DNA of 20,461 nucleotides. Source: Caulobacteraceae bacterium UBA6225 (lineage in GTDB: Bacteria > Pseudomonadota > Alphaproteobacteria > Caulobacterales > Caulobacteraceae). The stretch is taken from NCBI GenBank assembly GCA_002441055.1, contig DJWR01000179.1, forward strand, positions 8,191 to 28,651. Direction: 5' to 3'. The position numbers and the translations under genes were made by a program. The notes beneath the pieces were generated by a model. That model made no database searches. It saw nothing but the letters and a program-made list of their open reading frames with translations, and was not told the origin of the DNA. Shown here in pieces: positions 14,518 through 20,461 of the stretch. The stretch's first letter is position 1; every line of letters begins with the position of its first letter.

Positions 14518-15936
14518 ATGAACTGGCTTCCTTTTTGCGCCGCCATCCTGTTGAGCTCCAGCGCCATGGGCGCCGCCGCCGCGCCGCTGTCGGTCCCAGA
14601 GCGGGCCGCCGTCCTCGACCTCCTGCGTCAGGCGCCTGAGCCCCCCGCGGCCCTCGACGGCCCGGTCACCTCCGAGGCTCTCGTCGCCGAACTGCTGGCC
14701 TACGCAGGACGGGAGGCGGGACGCCTCAGCCGGCCGACGGAGGTCAACCCGCTTTGGGCCCTTGCGCCGTCTCCCCGGGACATTCAGGCCGAATGGGCCG
14801 CCGCCCAGGCGCAAGGCGAGGCTCAGGCCTGGATCGCCGGCCTCTCACCTGCCGACAGTCGCTACGATCGCCTCGTGGCGGCGCGGCGCGACTATGCGGG
14901 CACGGCCGCCGCGGGCGGCTGGGGGGTTTTGGCCACCGATGGCGTTCTGCGGCCAGGTCATGCCGGCCCACAGGTCGAGGCCCTGCGCACGCGGTTGGCG
15001 CTGGAAGGGTTCGAGGCCCTGGCCGAACCCGATGTGGCGGTGGATGCGCCGGCACGGTCGCCGATCGTTTTTGACACCGCCCTTCAGGACGTGGTCCGCC
15101 GCTATCAGAGGCGCCGTGGCCTGGAGCCCGATGGCGTGGTCGGCCCGGCCACCCTTGCGGCGCTGAATGTCAGCGCCGAGGCGCGGCTGGCGCAGATCGA
15201 CGCCAATCTGGAAAGGTGGCGCTGGCTGCCCCGACCATTGCCCGCAACCCGTATCGAGGCCGATGTGGGCGCAGCGCGCGCGGCCCTGTTCGTCGATGAT
15301 GTCCGCGTTCTGGACATGCGCATCATTGTCGGCGCCCCGGCGACCAAGACGCCGATCTTCGCCTCCCAGATCGAGACCGTGGTTTTCAATCCCCCATGGA
15401 ACGTGCCCGCCTCCATCGCCAATGGCGAGATCCTGCCGCGAGCGGCGCGTGATCCGGGCTATCTGGCCCGCAACAACTTCACCTACCGGGACGGTCGCCT
15501 GCAGCAGCAGCCGGGACCGACCAATTCGCTGGGGCAGGTGAAATTCGACATGCCGAGCCCCTTTGGCGTCTATCTGCACGACACCCCAGGCCGGGCAGCC
15601 TTCGCCCGACCAGTCCGGACCTTAAGCCACGGCTGCATGCGGTTGGAAAAGCCCCGGGAACTGGCGACGCTGCTGCTGGCCAGCCAGGGGTGGAGTCGCG
15701 AGATGGTGGACCAGGCGATCGCGGAGGGGCAGACTCAGCGGGTCGACCTGGCCGCGCGCGTCCCTGTGTTGGTGACCTACAGCACCGCTTTCGTGGATGG
15801 AGATGGGCTGCATCTCCTGCCAGACCCCTATGGCTGGGACGCTCAGCTCACTGCAGCCCTACAGAGTCAGGTCTTGGCTGGCCTTGAGCGCGACATGGCG
15901 TCGCCCGAGAGCGAATGCGCCTCCTCGATGGGTTAG
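14518..15936 (+). CDS. LdtD/YcbB-like L,D-transpeptidase
   Basis: A 472-residue exported protein with a Sec-type signal (about 1-22, ending GAAAA). Residues about 141-217 form a peptidoglycan-binding domain, seen as LRPGHAGPQVEALRTRL and then GLEPDGVVGPATLAALN. The YkuD catalytic domain spans about 245-430. Its active site is SHGCMRL with nucleophile Cys373 and His371. The YcbB-type order (binding domain before the catalytic domain) and the length suggest an enzyme that forms 3-3 cross-links between diaminopimelate residues in peptidoglycan. Related family members attach proteins to the wall, so the exact product is inferred. GGAGG lies just before the ATG. A MepK-like peptidase follows after 95 bases, the same order as ycbB-ycbK in E. 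coli. Confidence 0.93.
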   Translation: MNWLPFCAAILLSSSAMGAAAAPLSVPERAAVLDLLRQAPEPPAALDGPVTSEALVAELLAYAGREAGRLSRPTEVNPLWALAPSPRDIQAEWAAAQAQGEAQAWIAGLSPADSRYDRLVAARRDYAGTAAAGGWGVLATDGVLRPGHAGPQVEALRTRLALEGFEALAEPDVAVDAPARSPIVFDTALQDVVRRYQRRRGLEPDGVVGPATLAALNVSAEARLAQIDANLERWRWLPRPLPATRIEADVGAARAALFVDDVRVLDMRIIVGAPATKTPIFASQIETVVFNPPWNVPASIANGEILPRAARDPGYLARNNFTYRDGRLQQQPGPTNSLGQVKFDMPSPFGVYLHDTPGRAAFARPVRTLSHGCMRLEKPRELATLLLASQGWSREMVDQAIAEGQTQRVDLAARVPVLVTYSTAFVDGDGLHLLPDPYGWDAQLTAALQSQVLAGLERDMASPESECASSMG

Positions 15937-15953
15937 GGCTCTAAATCATAAGG

Positions 15954-16007
15954 TTAGCGCATTTTTCGATCCGATAACCGCATCACACTTATCGGAAAAT
16001 GCTCTAG
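15954..16007. repeat. REP-like intergenic palindrome
   Basis: The right arm TTATCGGAAAATGC (15989-16002) is complementary to GCATTTT plus CCGATAA on the left (15959-15977), with five extra bases (TCGAT) bulged out of the left arm. The loop is about 11 bases, and the outer flanks TTAG and CTAG continue the pairing. The pattern, an imperfect palindrome with GCATTTTC-type ends between two genes, resembles the dispersed palindromic elements common in alphaproteobacterial genomes. No second copy lies in the window. Confidence 0.5.
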
Positions 16008-16031
16008 GCTCTACAGCCCAGGAGAGTTCAC

Positions 16032-16559
16032 ATGTCTCTGAACCGACGCGCCCTGATCGGCGCCGCGCTAACCCTGCCGCTCGCGACGCCTGCGCTCGCC
16101 TCCAATCCAGCCCCTCGCAGCCTGTCGATCCTGAACCTGCATACGGGCGAGCGCCTGGCGGCGACCTATTGGGAGGCCGGCGCCTATGTGGAGGACGCCC
16201 TCGCGGGCCTGGCCAAGGTTCTGCGCGACCATCGCACGGGCGAGACCCACGCCATGGCGCCCCGGCTCCTTGATCTGGTGGCCAACCTACAGGCGGAGTT
16301 CTCGGCGAAACCTGTGCAGGTCATTTCGGGTTACCGCTCGCCACGCACCAACGAAGCGCTGCGCCAGTCGGGCGGCGGCGGCGTGGCCAAGCGCAGCCTG
16401 CATATGGATGGTCTGGCCATGGACATCCGCATGCCGGGGGTCGATCTCGCCAGATTGCGGGATGCGGCCTGGGGGCTGCAATCTGGGGGCGTCGGCTACT
16501 ACCCCGGCTCCGACTTTGTCCATGTGGATGTGGGCCGCGTCCGACGCTGGAATGGCTGA
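16032..16559 (+). CDS. MepK/YcbK-like (DUF882, M15-type) peptidoglycan peptidase
   Basis: A 175-residue exported protein with the DUF882/peptidase M15 fold. The N-terminus NRRALIGAALTLPLATPALA carries a twin arginine before a hydrophobic stretch, consistent with Tat export as for E. coli YcbK. The zinc ligands are visible as HMDGLAMD (His124, Asp131) and FVHVD (His164). The segment SGYRSPRTNEALR is typical of the family. MepK-type enzymes cut 3-3 cross-links in peptidoglycan, the bond that LdtD-type enzymes make, so pairing with the upstream transpeptidase makes functional sense. GGAGAG lies 5 bases before the ATG. A REP-like palindrome fills the gap to the upstream gene and could affect co-expression. 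Confidence 0.88.
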   Translation: MSLNRRALIGAALTLPLATPALASNPAPRSLSILNLHTGERLAATYWEAGAYVEDALAGLAKVLRDHRTGETHAMAPRLLDLVANLQAEFSAKPVQVISGYRSPRTNEALRQSGGGGVAKRSLHMDGLAMDIRMPGVDLARLRDAAWGLQSGGVGYYPGSDFVHVDVGRVRRWNG

Positions 16560-16570
16560 AGTCTAAGCTG

Positions 16571-16600
16571 TCGCGGTTGCCGCCCGGCGGGCTTCCGCGA
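16571..16600 (+). other. GC-rich hairpin between the DUF882 and acyl-CoA synthetase genes
   Basis: TCGCGG (16571-16576) pairs with CCGCGA (16595-16600), with a short GC-rich inner stem possible between them. There is no T run, so it could be a weak terminator or simply structure in a leader. Confidence 0.25.
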
Positions 16601-16642
16601 TATGCCCACTCCCGAAAACACATCCGGGAAAGGGACGCGCCG

Positions 16643-18193
16643 ATGACCACCGAAGAACTCATGGCCCAAGACTTCGGGACCCTTTCGGCGCTGATCGCCG
16701 CGCAAGGCCGCGACCGTCCAGGCCATCCTGCCCTGGTGGATGGCGAGCGGACCCTGGACTATGCCGGCCTCAACAGCCTGATGGACCGCATCGCCGCGGC
16801 CTTGCAGCGCGATGGCGTTGGTCCGAACGAGGCCGCCGCCATCTGCGCCACCACCTCCTTGGAATATGCCGCAGTTTTCATGGGCGCCCTTCGGGCCGGA
16901 TCTGCGGCCGCGCCGCTGGCGCCGTCCTCCACGGCCGACAGCCTGGTGATGATGCTCAACGACTGCGGCGCCAAGGTCTTCTTCCTGGATGCGGGCGTCG
17001 CGGCCCTGCTGGAGCCGGTGGCCGATCAGATCACGGCCAAGCGCGTAGCCCTGGACGGCTCCGCCGCCGGCGAGGCCTTCCAGGATTGGCTGGCGCCTGA
17101 AGGCTCGACGCCCAAGGCCGTGGAGGTTGGCCCCGACGACCCGTTCAACATCATCTATTCCTCGGGCACCACCGGCACGCCCAAGGGCATCGTCCAGCCG
17201 CACGCCATGCGCTGGGGCCAGGTACGGCGGGGGATCTATTCGGTCGACGCGGTGACAATGATCTCCACGCCGCTCTATTCCAACACTACCCTGGTCAGCT
17301 TCCTGCCGACCTTGGGCAATGGCGGCGCCGCCGTCCTGATGCCCAAGTTCGACGCGGAGAAGTTCCTCAAGCTGTCGGCCAAGCACCGGGCCACCCACGC
17401 CATGCTGGTGCCCGTCCAGTACCGCCGGATCATGGAGCGGCCGGATTTCGACACCTATGATCTGTCGAGCTTTGTCCTGAAGTTCTCCACCTCGGCGCCC
17501 TTCTCACCGGAGGTGAAGGCCGATGTGCTCAAGCGCTGGCCCGGCGGCCTGATCGAGTTCTACGGCATGACCGAGGGTGGCGGCTCCTGCATGCTGGTGG
17601 CCCACGAGCACCCGGACAAGCTGCACACGGTCGGCCAGCCGATGAACGGCCACGACATCCGGCTGATCGACGAGGATGGCAAGGAAGTGCCCCAGGGCCA
17701 TGTGGGGGAGGTGGTCGGCCGCTCTGGCGCGATGATGGTCGGTTACCACAACCAGCCGGGCAAGACCCGCGACGCCGAGTGGTACAGCCCAGACGGCCTG
17801 CGCTTCATCCGCACCGGCGATGTGGGCCGGTTCGATGAGGACGGCTTCCTGACGCTCATGGACCGCAAGAAGGACATGATCATCTCGGGCGGCTTCAACA
17901 TCTATCCCAGCGATATGGAGCTGGAGCTGGCCAAGCACGAGGACGTGCTGGAATCGGCCGTGGTCGGCGTGCCGTCCGACCGCTGGGGCGAGACGCCGGT
18001 GGCCTATGTCACCCTGCGCCCGGGCAAGACTGCCACGCCTGAGGACATCAAGACCTGGCTCAACGCCCGGGTCGGCAAGACTCAGCGCCTGGCCGATGTG
18101 GTGCTGATCGACAACCTGCCCCGCAGCCACATCGGCAAGGTGCTGAAAAAGGACCTGCGCGACAGCTATAAGGGACCTGCGCTCACCGCGTGA
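16643..18193 (+). CDS. Acyl-CoA synthetase (AMP-forming, ANL superfamily)
   Basis: A 516-residue cytosolic enzyme that activates a carboxylic acid with ATP to an acyl-adenylate and then a CoA thioester. Motifs run in the usual order: phosphate loop YSSGTTGTPKG (172-182), YGMTEGG, RTGDVGRFDEDG, the hinge segment RKKDMIISGGFNIYP, and the C-terminal catalytic Lys499 in HIGKVLKKDLR. The ATG at 16643 has AAGGGA 7 bases upstream. An in-frame extension to 16577 lacks support. The acid substrate (fatty, aromatic or other) cannot be decided from what I see. The gene stands apart from the cell-wall pair by 83 bases and converges with the helicase gene 21 bases away. A strong hairpin overlaps its stop codon. 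Confidence 0.93.
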   Translation: MTTEELMAQDFGTLSALIAAQGRDRPGHPALVDGERTLDYAGLNSLMDRIAAALQRDGVGPNEAAAICATTSLEYAAVFMGALRAGSAAAPLAPSSTADSLVMMLNDCGAKVFFLDAGVAALLEPVADQITAKRVALDGSAAGEAFQDWLAPEGSTPKAVEVGPDDPFNIIYSSGTTGTPKGIVQPHAMRWGQVRRGIYSVDAVTMISTPLYSNTTLVSFLPTLGNGGAAVLMPKFDAEKFLKLSAKHRATHAMLVPVQYRRIMERPDFDTYDLSSFVLKFSTSAPFSPEVKADVLKRWPGGLIEFYGMTEGGGSCMLVAHEHPDKLHTVGQPMNGHDIRLIDEDGKEVPQGHVGEVVGRSGAMMVGYHNQPGKTRDAEWYSPDGLRFIRTGDVGRFDEDGFLTLMDRKKDMIISGGFNIYPSDMELELAKHEDVLESAVVGVPSDRWGETPVAYVTLRPGKTATPEDIKTWLNARVGKTQRLADVVLIDNLPRSHIGKVLKKDLRDSYKGPALTA

Positions 18194-18202
18194 GCGCAGG
18201 TC
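18174..18202. terminator. Perfect 12-bp hairpin overlapping the acyl-CoA synthetase stop codon
   Basis: GACCTGCGCTCA (18174-18185) and its exact complement (18191-18202) flank a 5-base loop. The TGA stop (18191-18193) is the first part of the right arm. There is no T tract on either strand. It lies between convergent genes, so it probably helps end or protect both messages, but intrinsic termination is not proven by sequence. Confidence 0.5.
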
Positions 18203-18214
18203 GCCTGATGGGGG

Positions 18215-20110
18215 CTAGTCCCGCGGCTTGCGGGGCTTGCCGCCCTTGGGCCCCTTGGGAGCGGTAGGGTCCCAGGGCTTCTTCGGCCCCTTGGGACCAG
18301 AAAAGCCGGCGCCCGCCGGGCCAGAACGAGGGCCCTTGTGCGGCGGGCCGTCGCCACGGGGGCGATCCCGGGGCGGCCCGCGGTCAGGGCGCGCATCGGA
18401 GCCTTCGGGGCGGGGGCCGAAGTCGCGGCGGGGCGGACGGGCATCCCCGCCCTCGGGACGGCCGCGGGGCGGACCTGGCCGACGGGGCGGCGCAGCGCCG
18501 GGGGGCTCGCTGGCCTCCACAGGGATTTCCATGTTCGAGCCGGCGGCCTTGATCGCCTCGCGGAACCGGCCCTCGGCCTCCTTGGAGATCTCAAACTTGG
18601 TCTCGCGGTCGAAGATGCGGATCTGGCCGATATCCTTCTTGGTCACATGGCCCAGCCGGCAGATCATCGGCAGGATCCACTTGGGATCGGCGTTCTTGCT
18701 GCGCCCGACCGGCATGCGGAACCAGACCCCGTCGCTGATGGCCTCAGGTCGCGGACCGCGCTCGGGACGGGGCGGGCGTCCCGCGGCGGGCGAGCGATCG
18801 CGGACATCGTCGAACAGTTCTTCCGGCGCCGGCATCCGCGCCCGGTGCAGGCGCACCAGGGCCGCAGCCACGGCTTCTGCGCCGCGTTCAGCCAGCAGCT
18901 TCTGGGCCAGCGTCAGGTCTTCGCCCGTGAGGGCTTCGTTGAGCATCGGGTCGGCCAGCAGGCGTTCCTGATCGCGCAGGCGGATTTCCTCACCCGACGG
19001 CGGCCCAACCCATTCGGCCTCGACGCCCGCCGAGGCCAGCAACTGCTCGGCCTTGCGGCGACGGGTGTAGGGCACGACCAGCACGGAGACGCCCTTGCGC
19101 CCGGCCCGGCCGGTGCGGCCGCTGCGGTGCAGGAGGCCGGCCTTGTTCACCGGCAGTTCGGCATGGATGACCAGGCCAAGATCGGGCAGGTCCAGGCCAC
19201 GGGCGGCCACATCGGTGGCCACGCAGGCCCGGGCATGGCCGTCGCGCAGGGACTGCAGGGCGTCGGCCCGTTCCTTCTGGCTCAGCTCGCCCGACAGCTG
19301 CACGGCCGAGAAGCCGCGCTCGCGAAGGGCGCCATAGAGATGACGCACCGCCTCACGGGTGGCGCAGAAGATCAGGGCGCCGGGGGACTCGTAGTAGCGC
19401 AGCAGGTTGACGACCGCCTTTTCGACCTCGTTCGGGGCCACTCGGACGGCGCGATAGCTGATGTCTCCATGGGCCTCATCGCGCCGGATGGTGTCGATCC
19501 GGGTCGCCTCGCGCTGATATCGGCGGGCGAGCGCCACGATATCCTTGGCCAGGGTCGCCGAGAACAGCAGGGTCTGGCGCTCCACCGGGGTGGAGTCCAG
19601 GATCTCCTCCAGATCGTCGCGGAAGCCCAGGTCGAGCATCTCGTCGGCCTCGTCGAGGACGGCGACCTTCAGGGCCGACAGGTCGAGATTGCCGCGCTCC
19701 AGGTGGTCGCGCAGGCGTCCAGGAGTGCCGACGACGATGTGGCAGCCGGCGGCCAGCGCCCGCTGCTCGCGCCGGGCGTCCATGCCGCCGACGCAGGTGA
19801 CGACACGGGCCTTGGCGTGGGCGTAGAGCCACTCCAGTTCGCGGCTGACTTGCAGGGCCAGTTCGCGGGTCGGGGCGATGACCAGGGCCAGGGGGGCGGC
19901 GGCGTATTCGATGTGCTCGGCTTGCCCCAGCAGGGTGCTGGCGGCGGCCAGCCCGAAGGCGACCGTCTTACCAGAGCCAGTCTGAGCCGAGACCAGCAGG
20001 TCGCGGCCTTCAGGCGCGTCAAGGACGGCGGCCTGGACGGGAGTCGGGGTCGCATAGCCTTGCGCCTCGAGCGCCCGGCTGAGCGCCGGGTGCGTGGCGG
20101 GAAATGACAT
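18215..20110 (-). CDS. DEAD-box ATP-dependent RNA helicase with DbpA-type RNA-binding domain
   Basis: A 631-residue RNA helicase, probably acting on ribosome assembly or cold-sensitive RNA structure as DeaD/CsdA and DbpA do. Core motifs are the Q motif (TPTPVQ, 21-26), AQTGSGKT (42-49), PTRELA (80-85), TPGR (129-132), DEAD (153-156), SAT (184-186) and HRSGRTGR (328-335). A basic Pro/Arg linker (about 440-456) leads to a DbpA-type RNA-binding domain (about 460-520) with GVWFRMPVGR, DPKWILP and KKDIGQIRIF. Residues from about 535 form a disordered Arg/Gly/Pro/Lys-rich tail with near-repeats RPEGGDARP and RPEGSDARP. The ATG at 20110 has AGAGGA 5 bases upstream. It lies just downstream of tRNA-Thr on the same strand. 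Confidence 0.95.
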   Translation of the reverse strand: MSFPATHPALSRALEAQGYATPTPVQAAVLDAPEGRDLLVSAQTGSGKTVAFGLAAASTLLGQAEHIEYAAAPLALVIAPTRELALQVSRELEWLYAHAKARVVTCVGGMDARREQRALAAGCHIVVGTPGRLRDHLERGNLDLSALKVAVLDEADEMLDLGFRDDLEEILDSTPVERQTLLFSATLAKDIVALARRYQREATRIDTIRRDEAHGDISYRAVRVAPNEVEKAVVNLLRYYESPGALIFCATREAVRHLYGALRERGFSAVQLSGELSQKERADALQSLRDGHARACVATDVAARGLDLPDLGLVIHAELPVNKAGLLHRSGRTGRAGRKGVSVLVVPYTRRRKAEQLLASAGVEAEWVGPPSGEEIRLRDQERLLADPMLNEALTGEDLTLAQKLLAERGAEAVAAALVRLHRARMPAPEELFDDVRDRSPAAGRPPRPERGPRPEAISDGVWFRMPVGRSKNADPKWILPMICRLGHVTKKDIGQIRIFDRETKFEISKEAEGRFREAIKAAGSNMEIPVEASEPPGAAPPRRPGPPRGRPEGGDARPPRRDFGPRPEGSDARPDRGPPRDRPRGDGPPHKGPRSGPAGAGFSGPKGPKKPWDPTAPKGPKGGKPRKPRD

Positions 20111-20189
20111 CGGAATCCTCTTTCCGGTGGTGAGCCAGCGCCGGTCGGCGCGGGCGTCCTCTGTCTGATATCGCCTGGGGACGAAGAAA

Positions 20190-20265
20190 TGGTGCCGGTT
20201 GCAGGACTCGAACCCGCGACCTTCGGTTTACAAAACCGCTGCTCTACCAGCTGAGCTAAACCGGC
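20190..20265 (-). tRNA. tRNA-Thr (anticodon TGT)
   Basis: A full 76-base cloverleaf on the minus strand. The acceptor stem is GCCGGTT with AACCGGC, and the discriminator A is followed by an encoded CCA. The D stem is GCTC with GAGC. The anticodon loop TTTGTAA carries TGT, which reads ACA threonine codons. The T arm is GCGGG-TTCGAGT-CCTGC. The first anticodon-stem pair is a G-A mismatch, and the other four pair normally. It is 79 bases upstream of the helicase gene and transcribed in the same direction. Confidence 0.97.
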
Positions 20266-20461
20266 GAACCTAGCAATATCAAAGAGATCGCCGTGCGACC
20301 CCGCCCGAGCGCGTCCCCATTTGGATGGGCGAAGCGTCGAAAGACCAGACCACAAGACGTTTGTGCGGCGACCGATGCCACGTCGTCGCACCGGCGCCAA
20401 GGCCCATCGCCTAAGGGAAGGCGTGCGTTGGTGCGGCCAATTGTACGCTCAAACGGGCCCG
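20266..20461. other. Non-coding end of window with one hairpin
   Basis: No convincing gene is seen in these 196 bases. On the minus strand they should include the tRNA-Thr promoter, but I cannot pick clear -35 and -10 elements. A 10-bp hairpin with one G-T wobble pairs 20363-20372 with 20382-20391 around a 9-base loop. No T run follows on either strand. Confidence 0.3.

Noticed and set aside
18338..20107. A 589-residue open frame on the plus strand opposite the helicase
   Set aside because: The minus strand has a complete DEAD-box motif set. The plus-strand frame has no recognisable domain.
20190..20265. tRNA gene as an integration site for a mobile element
   Set aside because: No integrase, no repeat of the tRNA 3' end and no atypical genes are present in the window.

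Overview
The window is ordinary chromosomal DNA from a high-GC alphaproteobacterium, most likely Caulobacterales (Caulobacter/Phenylobacterium-like). The pointers are GC-rich coding with third-position bias, two DUF2336 proteins (a mainly alphaproteobacterial family), a hybrid histidine kinase plus a separate Hpt protein, an alphaproteobacterial-style NAD kinase, frequent GTG/TTG starts backed by strong Shine-Dalgarno sequences, and a tRNA-Thr(TGU) with encoded CCA. The genus is inferred from protein character, not from a marker gene. I see no phage, insertion sequence, CRISPR array or integration site.

Layout. 1-53 (-): the first codons of a family III CoA-transferase, cut by the window edge. 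166-1959 (-): membrane hybrid histidine kinase. 2121-3260 (+): DUF2336 protein, followed by a NUDIX hydrolase (3309-4094, +). 4114-6694 (-): a same-strand run that reads, in transcription order, DUF2336 protein, NAD kinase (nadK), then a stand-alone Hpt phosphotransfer protein. 6817-9155 (+): glycerol kinase (glpK) and a class II aldolase/adducin-like protein. 9397-13655 (+): a two-gene RND efflux operon (membrane fusion protein and pump, overlapping by 4 bases) preceded by a perfect 13-bp inverted repeat. 13849-14397 (-): cytochrome c lipoprotein with its own terminator. 14518-16559 (+): LdtD/YcbB-like L,D-transpeptidase and a MepK/YcbK-like (DUF882) peptidase, with a REP-like palindrome between them. 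16643-18193 (+): acyl-CoA synthetase. 18215-20110 (-): DEAD-box RNA helicase with a DbpA-type RNA-binding domain and a disordered basic tail. 20190-20265 (-): tRNA-Thr. 20266-20461 holds no gene that I can support.

How the genes work together. Three pairings are functionally coherent. The RND fusion protein and pump form one machine, although no outer-membrane channel or regulator is next to them. The L,D-transpeptidase and the MepK-like peptidase are families that respectively make and cut 3-3 peptidoglycan cross-links. The hybrid kinase (HisKA-HATPase-REC, no Hpt of its own) lies near a lone Hpt protein and two DUF2336 proteins and could feed a phosphorelay, but that link rests on proximity only. 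The other genes look like independent housekeeping or metabolic units. The most interesting small signals are the inverted repeat before the RND operon, a possible leaderless promoter at nadK, a long hairpin overlapping the acyl-CoA synthetase stop codon, the REP-like palindrome, and an aldolase-fold protein that seems to lack the catalytic glutamate. I did not find a convincing new multi-gene system.
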